A stretch of 64,000 bases of DNA, taken from positions 372,001 through 436,000 of the forward strand of contig JADJWP010000001.1 in NCBI GenBank assembly GCA_016716305.1. Reading direction: 5' to 3'. A program made the translations under genes and the position numbers. This document shows, piece by piece, positions 1 through 9,679 of the stretch (positions within the stretch are counted from its first letter, which is position 1; each line of letters begins with the position of its first letter). Under the pieces are notes generated by a model that had not been told where the DNA came from, did not search any database, and worked only from the letters and a program-made list of their open reading frames with translations. Origin of the DNA: Chloracidobacterium sp. (GTDB taxonomy: Bacteria > Acidobacteriota > Blastocatellia > Pyrinomonadales > Pyrinomonadaceae).

Positions 1-347
1 CCTTCACCGCCTAAAACGATCAGTGCCTCGATCCCGAGAATGTCCAGATTCGCCAATGCCTCGGCGATAGGCATTTCCGGAAAGAAAGGCTGTCCGTCGG
101 TCATCTTAACAAAGCTTCCCTTGTTCCGGGTGCCAAGGATAGTGCCGCCGCGAGGCAATATTCCGCTCACGCTTCGCGGCGTAAGCTTCATCGTTTGGGT
201 CTCACCGAGTATGCCTTCAAAGCTGTCCTCGATCCCGATGACCTTCATTCCAAATTCGCCCACGGCAGTTCTGACCACCGCGCGTATAACCGCGTTGAGG
301 CCAGGTGCGTCGCCGCCGCCGGTCAATATGCCTATCTGTTTGTACAT
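1..347 (-). CDS. pfkA: 6-phosphofructokinase, N-terminal part (cut by window edge)
   Basis: ATP- or PPi-dependent phosphorylation of fructose 6-phosphate in glycolysis. Reading the minus strand from an ATG at 347 gives about 115 residues with the N-terminal nucleotide-binding motif GILTGGGDAPGLNAVIRAVV, which is diagnostic of the family. The fragment stops at the window edge just after GGEG. In this family the last residue of that motif (Gly or Asp) helps separate ATP from pyrophosphate users. The Gly here points to ATP, but the rest of the active site is not visible. It lies downstream of the protease gene on the same strand, with a 143-bp gap. Family is certain; cosubstrate is inference. 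Confidence 0.9.
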   Translation of the reverse strand, partial: MYKQIGILTGGGDAPGLNAVIRAVVRTAVGEFGMKVIGIEDSFEGILGETQTMKLTPRSVSGILPRGGTILGTRNKGSFVKMTDGQPFFPEMPIAEALANLDILGIEALIVLGGE

Positions 348-490
348 AAAACCCTTAAGTGCAGGTCAAACAAGCATTTTACTTCAACGCAGCCGAAAAC
401 TTAAGAGCCGAATGAGGCGGCTAGGCAAAAAAGCAAACGGACGAACCGGCTGAACCAAGTTCGTCCATCTGTTGACCGCTTGAAAATATC

Positions 491-2125
491 CTATTTCTTC
501 GCGAGGTATCGCTCGACCATCTTCTTGGCGTCAGGCATCACCTCGATCGCCCTGAGGACCTGCGGGTCGCTTTCGAGCAGAACCTGAATACCGGCTTCGT
601 TCGAAAAATTGGCCGTCGCCAATTCCTGTCGGATCCGCGTTCTTGCATAATCCGCATTTGCTTTGATGTTCTCTGCTGATAGACCATTGTCCTTGTTCGC
701 GAGGACAAATGCCTCAAATGACTCGAAGAGCTTATCGGTGACCCGAAACGCATCCGAAGATATCGACCATTGATGGTTCTGTTTCTCTACGCGATACGAT
801 TCCTGGCCGGCGATCTTGCCCGCGACGAGCTGTCGTACAAAATAGAACGCAGCATCGTTGATCCTGAACCGAAGCGGCGTAAACTCAGGTGCGGCAACAA
901 CAACGTCCGGCTCTATCCCCCTGCCGCCCATCAGCACGCGTCCGTCAGGTAAGGTCACCGGCGAACCCGCAGGTTTCGGTTTTGGGGCTTCGCCCGATCC
1001 ATTTGCCTCGCCGTTCGTATGCGTGAAATATTCATAGATCGAACCGTTCGAATAATCACGCTGGAGCGATCGGCCGAATGGCGTGTAATACCGTGCCGTC
1101 GTCAACGTCAAACCCGTCCCGTAAGGCAATGGGAACACGCGTTGAACCAGCCCCTTGCCAAAGCTCTCAGAGCCGACTATCAGGCCGCGGCTATAATCCT
1201 GAATTGCTCCGGCGACTATCTCGGACGCCGATGCAGATCCGCCATTGACGAGAACGACCAACGGAGACCGGTCCTGTTGACTCCCTTTTGAACGCAGTTC
1301 CTGGCTTACTGCATAACGCGATCTGCCCTTGACCGAAACGACCGTCTGTCCGCTTGGAACGAACCGGCTGACCACCTCGATAGCTTGCGGCAGCAATCCG
1401 CCCGGATTTCCGCGGACATCGAGGATAAGGCTGTTCATGCCTTGCTTTTGAAGCGTGGCGATCGCATCGTTCAACTCGGCCGCTGTAGTCTCCTGAAATC
1501 CGCCGGTCAGCCCGATATAGCCGACATTATTGGGCAACATGAAATAATTTCTGATCGAGGGCAGCGGCACGCCGCCTCGAACCAGTTCAAGCTCGATCGG
1601 CGCGTTCGAGGCCGCGCGTTCGATCTTGATCTTTACCGGTGTTCCCCGTTCGCCGCGTACATTTTTTGAAACCTCTGCGCTCGTCCATTCTTTGGCGTTC
1701 TTTCCGTCCACCTCGAGAAACCGGTCGCCATAACGGACGCCGGCCTTGTCTGCCGGAGTGCCGGGTATCACGCTCTGGACATAGACACCGTCACGATGCT
1801 GGAGTATCGAAACGCCGATGCCATAAAACTGCGATGCCTGTTCTTCGTATAGTTTTCGGAATTCCTCGCGTGTAAAGAACTGCGAATGCGGATCGAGCGA
1901 CCACAGCATTCCCTGAATCGACGAATCCGACAGTTGCTCGTAATTGATCGTACCGCCGTAGTTTTTCTGCATCACATCGACGGCCTCGCGGTAATCGGCG
2001 ACGATCTTACCGGTGGTCACGCTGCTGTCAGCCGACGTGGAAGCCGGAAACTTCCCGAAAAGGCCGCCAAGGAGGGCTCCGAATCCGATGGTTACTAGTG
2101 CACAGGCTGCGAATTTACCTTTCAT
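491..2125 (-). CDS. C-terminal processing peptidase (S41 family, CtpA/Prc-like)
   Basis: Envelope serine protease of 544 residues that trims the C termini of exported proteins. An N-terminal hydrophobic segment (about 5-24) acts as signal peptide or anchor. A PDZ domain follows (about 95-170, with GIGVSI and the PGTPADKAGVRYGD stretch), then the S41 core. The Ser-Lys dyad can be read: Ser299 in NGGSASASE and Lys324 in SFGKG. The start is the ATG at 2125. The gene is divergent from the glycosyltransferase, with a 220-bp shared upstream region. The real substrate cannot be told from sequence. Confidence 0.93.
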   Translation of the reverse strand: MKGKFAACALVTIGFGALLGGLFGKFPASTSADSSVTTGKIVADYREAVDVMQKNYGGTINYEQLSDSSIQGMLWSLDPHSQFFTREEFRKLYEEQASQFYGIGVSILQHRDGVYVQSVIPGTPADKAGVRYGDRFLEVDGKNAKEWTSAEVSKNVRGERGTPVKIKIERAASNAPIELELVRGGVPLPSIRNYFMLPNNVGYIGLTGGFQETTAAELNDAIATLQKQGMNSLILDVRGNPGGLLPQAIEVVSRFVPSGQTVVSVKGRSRYAVSQELRSKGSQQDRSPLVVLVNGGSASASEIVAGAIQDYSRGLIVGSESFGKGLVQRVFPLPYGTGLTLTTARYYTPFGRSLQRDYSNGSIYEYFTHTNGEANGSGEAPKPKPAGSPVTLPDGRVLMGGRGIEPDVVVAAPEFTPLRFRINDAAFYFVRQLVAGKIAGQESYRVEKQNHQWSISSDAFRVTDKLFESFEAFVLANKDNGLSAENIKANADYARTRIRQELATANFSNEAGIQVLLESDPQVLRAIEVMPDAKKMVERYLAKK

Positions 2126-2345
2126 TGCTAAATACTACAAACTTCATAATCATACCATATCTTTGTGTCCGTAAATTGAATTCACGTTGCCGTAGATTCT
2201 GGTGAAATTCTGTCGGAAATCAGGGTGCATAACGCCGGCCAAAAATTCCTGGAGCTTTTGCAGCACGTACCGACCCGGGCCGTGCAGAACATATACGTTC
2301 GTGTTTTACTTTAGTTTAGCGAAGCCCTAACATTGTGATTTTTGG

Positions 2346-3095
2346 ATGAATCAAAAGACCTCGATTGTCATACCCGCATTTAATGAAGAAGACCGTGTTG
2401 GCGCTTCGATATCGACGATTCTCGCGTATATCAATGCGAACGGGATCAATGCAGAACTGATCGTTGTCGACGATGGATCGAGTGACAGAACTTCTGAGAC
2501 CGCCGAGGCCGCCTGCAGCAAGTTTCCAGAGATACCTTCGCGCGTTATCCGCTACGAGCCGAATCGCGGTAAAGGCTTTGCCGTGAAGACCGGGATTCTC
2601 GCGGCCGAAGGCGAGATTGCACTTTTTTCCGATGCAGACCTGTCGACGCCCATCGAAGAGATGCCAAAACTCGTCGACCCGATAAAGGCCGGCGATCTGG
2701 ACGTCACTCTGGGTTCGCGTGCGCTCGACCGCTCATTGATCGGTACGCATCAGCCATGGCGGCGTGAGCAGGGCGGAAAGGTCTTCAATCTGGTCGTCAG
2801 ACTGATGACGGGAATGCCTTTTTGGGATACGCAGTGTGGGTTCAAAGCTTTCAACGTCGCGAAGTTTCGTCCGTTGCTCGATATGATGCAGATCGAACGG
2901 TTCGGATTTGACGTCGAGTTCCTGTATGTCGCCCAGCTGCACGGCCTTAGGCTAAAAGAGATCCCGGTCCGTTGGAACAACGACGACCGCAGCAAAGTAA
3001 ATGTACTCCGCGACAGCATCCGTATGTTTGACGAGGTGCGTCAAATCAGGCGCAATGCCAGAAAGGGAGTTTACGGCAATGTCAGCACGCCTTAA
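2346..3095 (+). CDS. Family 2 glycosyltransferase (dolichyl/polyprenyl-phosphate hexosyltransferase-like)
   Basis: Transfers a sugar from a nucleotide sugar, probably to a polyprenyl phosphate on the cytoplasmic membrane face. The 249-residue protein has the GT-A signature throughout: SIVIPAFNEEDRV at the start, VVDDGSSD (about 41-46) and the metal-binding DADLSTP (about 96-102). The length and the CGFKAF and RFGFDVE segments fit the DPM1/ALG5-like subgroup. No C-terminal membrane helices are seen, so it is a soluble or peripheral form. It overlaps pdxJ by 17 bp and is probably cotranscribed. The acceptor is unknown. Confidence 0.88.
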   Translation: MNQKTSIVIPAFNEEDRVGASISTILAYINANGINAELIVVDDGSSDRTSETAEAACSKFPEIPSRVIRYEPNRGKGFAVKTGILAAEGEIALFSDADLSTPIEEMPKLVDPIKAGDLDVTLGSRALDRSLIGTHQPWRREQGGKVFNLVVRLMTGMPFWDTQCGFKAFNVAKFRPLLDMMQIERFGFDVEFLYVAQLHGLRLKEIPVRWNNDDRSKVNVLRDSIRMFDEVRQIRRNARKGVYGNVSTP

Positions 3096-3822
3096 CGTCA
3101 ACATCGATCACGTCGCGACCATTCGCGAAGCCCGCAAGACCATCGAGCCAAGCATCATCACCGCCGCGGTCATTTGCGAACAGGCAGGAGCCAACGGCAT
3201 CACGGTCCATCTCCGCGGCGACCGCCGTCACATACAGGACCGCGACATCGAGCTGCTCCGCGACGTCGTCACGACCTATTTGAACGTCGAGATGGCCGCG
3301 ACCGAGGAGATGCTTACCATCGCCGAACGCACACGGCCTGACGCTGTCTCGCTTGTCCCCGAAAAGCCAAATGAAGTGACCACCGAAGGCGGGCTGGATG
3401 TCATCGGCAATCTTGAGGCGATCAAGAACGCCGTCGAGCGCCTAAAAGCGGCGGGCGTTTTTGTCAGCATCTTCATCGACCCCGCGACCGATCAGATCGA
3501 GGCCGCAAAGAACGCCGGCGCTCAGCAGGTCGAGCTCTGCACCGGCGAATATGCCGAACTCACACTCGGCTCGCGGGCGATGCATGGCGACGGCGAACGC
3601 CGCGCCGCCGCCGAGGTCGAACGGATTCGCACCGCCGCCGTCCACGCCCGCTCGCTCGGTCTCATTGTTGCTGCCGGCCATGGGCTCACCTATCGAAACA
3701 TCGCCGCCCTCGCCGCCATTCCCGAAATAACCGAGTTCAACATCGGCCACAACATCATCTCGCGCTCGGTCTTTGTTGGGTTGAATCGGGCAGTAAGAGA
3801 AATGATAGATGCGATCACGTAG
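3079..3822 (+). CDS. pdxJ: Pyridoxine 5'-phosphate synthase
   Basis: Condenses 1-deoxy-D-xylulose 5-phosphate with 3-amino-2-oxopropyl phosphate, the last ring-forming step of DXP-dependent vitamin B6 synthesis. The 247-residue protein has the family's landmarks: NIDHVATIREARK at the N terminus, HLRGDRRHIQD, AAGHGLTYRN and the C-terminal FNIGHNIISRSVFVGL. The frame is open upstream to 3001, but the ATG at 3079 is the right start: it begins directly with the conserved N terminus and has the purine-rich AAAGGGAG about 9 nt upstream. The start lies inside the end of the glycosyltransferase gene, suggesting translational coupling. Confidence 0.96.
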   Translation: MSARLNVNIDHVATIREARKTIEPSIITAAVICEQAGANGITVHLRGDRRHIQDRDIELLRDVVTTYLNVEMAATEEMLTIAERTRPDAVSLVPEKPNEVTTEGGLDVIGNLEAIKNAVERLKAAGVFVSIFIDPATDQIEAAKNAGAQQVELCTGEYAELTLGSRAMHGDGERRAAAEVERIRTAAVHARSLGLIVAAGHGLTYRNIAALAAIPEITEFNIGHNIISRSVFVGLNRAVREMIDAIT

Positions 3823-3828
3823 CATGTT

Positions 3829-4758
3829 ATGGTCAAACCCGCAGGCATAATTATCATCACGATCTTGATGCTATTTGCTGGAAAGGGATTTGCCTGCCTT
3901 TGGCCGGTGGGCGAGCGATATACGGTAGGAAAGCCTATCGACCTCGAAAACGTTAGCGAAACCGAGTACATTCGGCGATTGACTACAACTGACTCCCGGG
4001 AGTACTGGGACGACCTTCTTAAACAGCTATATGATCAAAAGAAGAAAGAAGCGATGATCGATGTCGAAACCAATATCGCCGTTGCTTTAGTTCATCTAGG
4101 TCAATATCAAGAAGCACTTAAAATATTCAAGGGGGAGGAACGGTCTTATAAGGCCTATAACACAGCGGCAAATATTGGGACTACGTACGAGTTGTTGGGT
4201 CAGAATGATAAGGCATTGCACTGGATAAAAGAGGGACTCACCCGAGATCCCGGTTCCCATTATCGAACCGAATGGCTCCACGTCAAAATCCTCGAAGCCA
4301 AGATCGCATTAGAAAGGGACCCAAAATGGTTGGAAAAGAACACCGTTTTAGGAATTGATTGGGAGTCCGTAAATCGCAATCCGTCAGCGGAACTTACGGT
4401 GACCGACCATCGAGGACAAGTAAAGTCGGCAAAAGAGATCGAAGACGCTCTTGCATATCAGTTGCACGAGCGTATGGAATTTGTAAAACCACCGGATCAG
4501 GTCGTTGCTCAGTTGCTGTTCGATCTAAGCAATGTCCTTAGAAGGTCAAGATCATCCGAACACGCCACAGCCGTCCATAAGCTTGCGATAGATTACGGAC
4601 ATAAATCCATTCTGCCAGCCGTAGCCGCTCCCGTAAAAACAGATTTGGAAGCTCCAACTGTGGTTCCGGCAAGGTTTTCCGGTTTCACCGTCGTTGGAGC
4701 TTCCGTCCTGGCAGTCGTACTTTTAGCAACTGGCTATTATTTTTGCCGACGCCGATAA
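3829..4758 (+). CDS. Exported TPR-repeat protein with C-terminal membrane anchor
   Basis: A 309-residue protein of unknown job. It has an N-terminal signal-like helix (IIIITILMLFAGKGFA), about two to three tetratricopeptide-like helical repeats near residues 80-145 (AVALVHLGQYQEALKIF and IGTTYELLGQNDKALHWI), and one C-terminal transmembrane helix (about 285-305) followed by CRRR. This suggests a periplasmic TPR domain tethered to the inner membrane, where it may bind partner proteins. It starts 6 bp after the pdxJ stop, so it probably belongs to that operon. It is convergent with the lipoprotein gene, with a 6-bp gap. Confidence 0.75.
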   Translation: MVKPAGIIIITILMLFAGKGFACLWPVGERYTVGKPIDLENVSETEYIRRLTTTDSREYWDDLLKQLYDQKKKEAMIDVETNIAVALVHLGQYQEALKIFKGEERSYKAYNTAANIGTTYELLGQNDKALHWIKEGLTRDPGSHYRTEWLHVKILEAKIALERDPKWLEKNTVLGIDWESVNRNPSAELTVTDHRGQVKSAKEIEDALAYQLHERMEFVKPPDQVVAQLLFDLSNVLRRSRSSEHATAVHKLAIDYGHKSILPAVAAPVKTDLEAPTVVPARFSGFTVVGASVLAVVLLATGYYFCRRR

Positions 4759-4764
4759 AGCTGC

Positions 4765-5571
4765 TTACTTCGGAGCCGCCCCGGTCACAGTAAACTTCAT
4801 GTCCTGCGAAGTTTGCGAGAGCTTGCGATCATTTGCGTTGAACGCCTCGACCTTGGCGGTGTAGTTTCCTGGAACCAAAGGCTTGTCAAGACTTACCGAC
4901 GTACCATCCACGCGTTTGCTTATATAATCAAAATTGGTCTCAGCTCCGCTGGCGCTATCAGCATGAATGCTGTATTTGTAATAAGCCGCGTCCGGATATG
5001 CGTCCCACTTTATCTCGATACCCGCAGCTGCGACTTTTGAACCAGCTTTGGGGCTCACCAGCTTTAAGTCATTCTTGTAGAGGTGCGTATCCGGAGCAAA
5101 AAAAGTCTTACCGTCCTCGATATTGTATTTTGCCGCAGAAATGATGCCTGAGGTAGCAAAAACAAAATAGGGTGTATCAAAAACCTTGACCGTAAGCCCT
5201 TCATAAATACCAGGGGGAACATCTTTTATCAAATACTCTCCTGAATCATCTGTTTTAGTGGTCAATGCATCTGCGCCGCAGCCGCCCATATACTGGTTGA
5301 AAGTTTTACAAAGCTTGACCTCTACTCCAGCCGCCGGCTTTTCGTTAAAGAATGCCTTACCTTGAACATTTGCTTTTCCGGCAGCTGGCTTCTCCTTTTC
5401 GACCCCAGTGCCTGATGGGATGGTTCCGTCTTTGTTTGGTTGTACGGCCGCTTTGTTCGAATTCGCCGATGCAGAACTGGCATTAGTTTGGCTGGGATCA
5501 GATCCACAACCTCCAGTGATCAACGAAACCACTACAAACCCTACACACGCTAACGTATTTACTCTCGACAT
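4765..5571 (-). CDS. Lipoprotein with carboxypeptidase-regulatory-like domain
   Basis: A 268-residue predicted outer-envelope lipoprotein. The signal peptide ends in a lipobox-like LITGGC, then a Ser/Asn/Gln/Lys-rich linker (about 25-70). A beta-sandwich of the carboxypeptidase-regulatory or CNA-B type follows (about 70-150, with DDSGEYLIKDVPPGIYEG), and a second sandwich resembling a fibronectin-type fold (about 165-262) completes the protein. Such domains act as binding or structural modules; no catalytic residues are seen. It lies 136 bp downstream of uvrA on the same strand and seems to be a separate unit. Confidence 0.75.
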   Translation of the reverse strand: MSRVNTLACVGFVVVSLITGGCGSDPSQTNASSASANSNKAAVQPNKDGTIPSGTGVEKEKPAAGKANVQGKAFFNEKPAAGVEVKLCKTFNQYMGGCGADALTTKTDDSGEYLIKDVPPGIYEGLTVKVFDTPYFVFATSGIISAAKYNIEDGKTFFAPDTHLYKNDLKLVSPKAGSKVAAAGIEIKWDAYPDAAYYKYSIHADSASGAETNFDYISKRVDGTSVSLDKPLVPGNYTAKVEAFNANDRKLSQTSQDMKFTVTGAAPK

Positions 5572-5707
5572 TGGTCTTTACTCCATTAAGCTGAGGGAAA
5601 GGCAAACAAACGGTCACACCCGTTTTCCAAGCATTATAGGTTTGAACGCGTTAAGCGCAAAGTTATTGCACGGGCAGAGTCTGTAGTCCGGACGCCGTTG
5701 GAAAACT

Positions 5708-8611
5708 CTAATCCAACATCGCCTTCAAAGCCTGTCCGGTGAACGACCTCCTGACCTTTGCAACCTCCTCGGGCGTTCCCGTTGCGACCACCTTACCGCC
5801 GCCAGAGCCGCCTTCGGGACCGAGGTCGATTATATAATCGGCTGATTTTATCACGTCCAGATGATGCTCGATAACGATCACCGTGTTTCCCGTATCGACG
5901 AGCTTTTGCAGAACATCGAGCAGCCTGTGAACATCGGCAAAATGAAGCCCTGTGGTCGGTTCATCAAGGATGTAAATAGTTTTTCCGGTCGCTCGTTTTG
6001 ATAACTCCTTGGCGAGTTTGATCCGTTGTGCCTCGCCGCCGGAGAGCGTGGTCGATGATTGCCCGACCTTGATATAGCCAAGGCCGACGTCTAGCAGGGT
6101 CTCCAGCTTTTGCCTGATCTGCGGAATGTTCTCAAGCAGCGGCAAAGCGTCTTCGATCGTCGTGTCGAGCAGGTCAGCGATCGAGAGCCCTTTGTATTTG
6201 ACGGCGAGCGTTTCGCGGTTATAGCGGTGGCCTCGGCAAACGTCGCAGGTGACGTAAACATCCGGCAGGAAATTCATCTCTATCCGCTTCATCCCATCGC
6301 CTTCGCAGGCTTCGCAGCGGCCGCCCTTTACATTGAACGAGAAACGGCCGGCCTTATAACCTCGCTGCCGCGATTCGGGCAGCATGGCATATAGGTCACG
6401 TATCGGCGAGAACAGTCCCGTATATGTCGCGGGATTCGAACGCGGCGTGCGCCCGATCGGCGATTGATCGATCTCGATTATCTTGTCTACGAGATCGATG
6501 CCCTCGATCGAATCGTGTTCTAACGGCTGCAAATTCGATCTATAAACCTGTTTGTAGAGCGCCGGATACAGAATATCCTCGACCAGGGTCGATTTGCCCG
6601 AGCCCGAAACGCCCGTAACCACCGTCAAAAGCCCGAGCGGGAATTCGACGTCAATATTCTTGAGGTTGTGCGCGCGTGCCCCTTTTACTTTGATCCGGCT
6701 GCCGTTCGGCAATCGACGAAACTCAGGAATCTCGATCTTCACTTCGCCCTTGAGATATTTGCCCGTCAATGAGGCTTCGGTGTTTTTGATCTCGCTCGGT
6801 GAACCGACAGCGATGACCTCGCCGCCGTGCGTCCCGGCCATTGGCCCAAGATCGATGACGTAATCTGCGTTTTCGATCGTTTCTTCGTCGTGTTCAACGA
6901 CCAGGACCGTATTGCCGAGGTCGCGAAGCTTTTGAAGCGTATCCAGCAGCTTTCTGTTGTCGCGCGGATGGAGCCCGATGCTCGGTTCATCCAATACGTA
7001 CAACACACCTCGGAGATGTGATCCGATCTGCGTTGCCAGCCTTATGCGTTGACCTTCGCCGCCCGATAGCGTCCCGGATCCGCGATCGAGCGTCAGATAT
7101 CCGAGCCCGACCGCATCAAGAAACTGCAGCCGGCCATTTATCTCTTTGAGGACAAGTCCGGCGATCTTTTCTTCGCGCTTCGTTAGCTTGATCTCGGCGA
7201 ATCGTTTGACGGCCTCGGTGATCGGCAACGCGGTATATTCGCCGATACCTCGTCCGTTTATCCTTACGGCAAGGCTTTCGGGCTGGAGCCGAGCACCGTT
7301 GCAGATCGGACATGGAACGGGAGCGACCAATTCGATCAGGGCCTCACGCGTTTTCTCGGACGGCGGATTCTCGAGCCGCTCCTTCATCGCCTTCAATGCA
7401 CCTTTCCAGTCGCTCTCGTATTTATACTCGCCCTGGCGAAATGTCAGCCGTTTCTTTGTTCCGAAAAGAAAGGCGTTTCGGATCTCTTCAGGAAGTTCGG
7501 CGAACGGAGTTTCGATCAGGCTCTTATGACCGTCTGCTTCCGTAATGACATCCGCCTTTTTTCGTTTTCCTTTCTTCCGTGCCCTCGCTCCCTCGACCGG
7601 CGGTTCGAGCTTGTCTCCGTCGACGAATCGTTCGATGATGGCCAGCAACGCTGATCGTAGAAACGATGCTCCCGAACGGTCAGCTCCGCTGAGAAACTCG
7701 ATCTTTCCGGCAGCGATCGAAGGGTCGGGTACGATCTTATTGACATCGATCTCCATCACCGTCCCTATCCCCTGACAATGTTTACACGCCCCGTAGGCCG
7801 AGTTGAACGAAAACGATCGCGGCTCAAGCGTGGCGATGTTGATTCCGCAATCGACGCACGCCATCTTTTCCGAATAGAGCTTTTCGTCGCCATCGACGAT
7901 CGAAACAAGTACGCCTCCGTTCGCCAGTTTTAGCGCGGTTCTGACCGATTCATTCAGACGGTCCTTTACGCCGTCTTTTATCAAAAGCCGGTCGACGACG
8001 ATCTCGATCGTGTGATTTCGACGTTTATCGAGGATTATCTCCTCGTCGAGCTGCCGCATCTCGCCGTCGATCCGGGCTCTGACAAAGCCGTCTTTGTGAA
8101 ACTTTTCCAGCTCCTTTTTGAATTCACCCTTTCGGCCGCGAACGACCGGGGCAAGGATCATTACCCGTTCACCGTTCGGGAGTTCAAGGATCCCGCCGAC
8201 GATCTGTTCTACTGTTTGCCTTGTGATCGGCGCACCGCATTGGTGGCAATGAGGCTGACCGATCGACGAGAACAGAAGTCTCAGGTAATCGTATATTTCG
8301 GTAACGGTACCAACAGTTGAACGAGGGCTTCGAGAAACGGTCTTTTGTTCGATCGAGATCGCAGGGCTTAAACCTTCGATCGAATCGACATCCGGCTTTT
8401 CGAGCTGATCAAGGAATTGACGGGCGTAAGCCGACAACGATTCGACATAACGCCTCTGGCCCTCGGCGTAGATCGTATCGAATGCAAGCGACGATTTACC
8501 CGAGCCTGAAAGGCCGGTGATCACGGTGAACTTATCGCGAGGGATCTCGACGTCGATGTTTTTGAGGTTATGTTGGCGTGCCCCGCGGACAGTGATCTGC
8601 TTGATGCTCAT
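5708..8611 (-). CDS. uvrA: Excinuclease ABC subunit A
   Basis: DNA-damage sensor of nucleotide excision repair, which loads UvrB at lesions. The 967-residue protein has normal length and all expected parts: first Walker A GLSGSGKSSL, zinc-binding CHQCG and CVDCG pairs in the first half, ABC signature LSGGEGQRIRLA with LDEPSIGLHPRD, second Walker A GVSGSGKSTL, the third zinc module (CEACEGDG and CDVCRGH), and the second signature LSGGEAQRIKLA with LDEPTTGLH. The start is ATG at 8611. The transporter gene upstream ends 50 bp away on the same strand, so readthrough is possible. Confidence 0.98.
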   Translation of the reverse strand: MSIKQITVRGARQHNLKNIDVEIPRDKFTVITGLSGSGKSSLAFDTIYAEGQRRYVESLSAYARQFLDQLEKPDVDSIEGLSPAISIEQKTVSRSPRSTVGTVTEIYDYLRLLFSSIGQPHCHQCGAPITRQTVEQIVGGILELPNGERVMILAPVVRGRKGEFKKELEKFHKDGFVRARIDGEMRQLDEEIILDKRRNHTIEIVVDRLLIKDGVKDRLNESVRTALKLANGGVLVSIVDGDEKLYSEKMACVDCGINIATLEPRSFSFNSAYGACKHCQGIGTVMEIDVNKIVPDPSIAAGKIEFLSGADRSGASFLRSALLAIIERFVDGDKLEPPVEGARARKKGKRKKADVITEADGHKSLIETPFAELPEEIRNAFLFGTKKRLTFRQGEYKYESDWKGALKAMKERLENPPSEKTREALIELVAPVPCPICNGARLQPESLAVRINGRGIGEYTALPITEAVKRFAEIKLTKREEKIAGLVLKEINGRLQFLDAVGLGYLTLDRGSGTLSGGEGQRIRLATQIGSHLRGVLYVLDEPSIGLHPRDNRKLLDTLQKLRDLGNTVLVVEHDEETIENADYVIDLGPMAGTHGGEVIAVGSPSEIKNTEASLTGKYLKGEVKIEIPEFRRLPNGSRIKVKGARAHNLKNIDVEFPLGLLTVVTGVSGSGKSTLVEDILYPALYKQVYRSNLQPLEHDSIEGIDLVDKIIEIDQSPIGRTPRSNPATYTGLFSPIRDLYAMLPESRQRGYKAGRFSFNVKGGRCEACEGDGMKRIEMNFLPDVYVTCDVCRGHRYNRETLAVKYKGLSIADLLDTTIEDALPLLENIPQIRQKLETLLDVGLGYIKVGQSSTTLSGGEAQRIKLAKELSKRATGKTIYILDEPTTGLHFADVHRLLDVLQKLVDTGNTVIVIEHHLDVIKSADYIIDLGPEGGSGGGKVVATGTPEEVAKVRRSFTGQALKAMLD

Positions 8612-8661
8612 TACGGTGTAAAACTCTGTCTAGTACCGAAACGAGCATTATATCAATCCGG

Positions 8662-9594
8662 TCAGCTAAACGTAAGCACCGCCCATAGCGAAACGGATGC
8701 GATGATGACCCAGAGCAGCGTACCCTGCAGGAAAGGACGCCACCCGACCCGCTTCAGCATCTTTCTTGAAAGGCTAAGGCCGATCAGGAAAAGCGTGACC
8801 GTAAAACCGGCCTTTGCGAGGTTCACCAACGAATCAAAGACGCTCGGGAAAACGAATAGCGGGGCGTAAGTTCGAATTGCAGCCGCAGCCACGAATAGAA
8901 AAATGAACCACGGGATCGCGATCTTCGTTTTCGAACCACCCTCGTGGTAAACGAATGCAAGAACGATAGCAAGCGGGGCGATCCACAGCGCCCGGGCAAG
9001 CTTTACCGTGGCGGCAACTGCAAGCGCTTCGGGGCCATATACCGTCGAGGCTCCGACGACCGAGCTTGTATCCTGTATGGCCACCGCCGCCCAAAGACCG
9101 AACTGATTCTGAGTAAGCCCCAGGAAATGCCCGATCATCGGAAAAGCGACCAACGCGATCGAGTTCAGGACAAAGATCGTCCCGAGCGAGACCGACATCT
9201 CGTCGTTCTCGGCCTTGATCGCCGGCCCGATCGCCGCGATCGCACTTCCGCCGCAGATCGCAGTTCCTGAAGAGATAAGCGTCGAGACCCTCGCCGGGAT
9301 CTTGAGAAGTTTCCCTATCGCGTAGCCAAGGAACAGGGCTCCAAAAACGACGCCAAGAATAAAGAAAATTCCGCTTTTGCCGGCTTGATAGACAGCTCCG
9401 AGATTCATCCCAAAGCCGAGCATGGCGACCGATGCCTGGAGCAGGTATTTTGCCGGTTTGCCTGACAGCTCGGGGAAAGGATTTCCGATCGTCAGGGCAA
9501 CGAACAGCCCAAGTGCGAGTGCCGCTGCGGGCGAGCCCCACGGGGATAAAATGAACACGATCAGAACGAAAAAGAGAGCTTTTTGCCAGGACAT
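8662..9594 (-). CDS. YeiH-family putative sulfate/anion exporter (UPF0324)
   Basis: An integral membrane protein of 310 residues with roughly nine to ten hydrophobic helices. It matches the YeiH/UPF0324 family by the motifs LTIGNPFPE, LQASVAMLGFGMNLG, SSGTAICGGSAIAA and the C-terminal FLIGLSLSRKMLKRVGWRP. Family members are annotated as putative sulfate exporters, but transport evidence is thin. The frame opens at a TTG (9606); the ATG at 9594 is preferred because it directly precedes the first helix. It lies between gpmA and uvrA on the minus strand. Confidence 0.88.
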   Translation of the reverse strand: MSWQKALFFVLIVFILSPWGSPAAALALGLFVALTIGNPFPELSGKPAKYLLQASVAMLGFGMNLGAVYQAGKSGIFFILGVVFGALFLGYAIGKLLKIPARVSTLISSGTAICGGSAIAAIGPAIKAENDEMSVSLGTIFVLNSIALVAFPMIGHFLGLTQNQFGLWAAVAIQDTSSVVGASTVYGPEALAVAATVKLARALWIAPLAIVLAFVYHEGGSKTKIAIPWFIFLFVAAAAIRTYAPLFVFPSVFDSLVNLAKAGFTVTLFLIGLSLSRKMLKRVGWRPFLQGTLLWVIIASVSLWAVLTFS

Positions 9595-9617
9595 ACGAAG
9601 TGACAAAGTATAAAAGT

Positions 9618-9661
9618 GAAAGGGCGAAAATGGAAATCGAACATCTCCTTTTCGCCCTTTC
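9618..9661 (-). terminator. Intrinsic terminator after gpmA
   Basis: A perfect 13-bp inverted repeat (9618-9630 with 9649-9661, arm GAAAGGGCGAAAA) with an 18-nt loop. It lies in the gap between the gpmA stop (9680) and the YeiH-family start. On the minus strand the stem is followed by ACTTTTATA, a modest T-rich tail. It probably ends the folC-gpmA transcript. Confidence 0.65.
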
Positions 9662-9679
9662 TCTTATGTGTCGATTGCC

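Noticed and set aside
8834..9541. 235-residue minus-strand frame inside the YeiH-family gene
   Set aside because: Arg-rich shadow of the transporter frame, with no domain.
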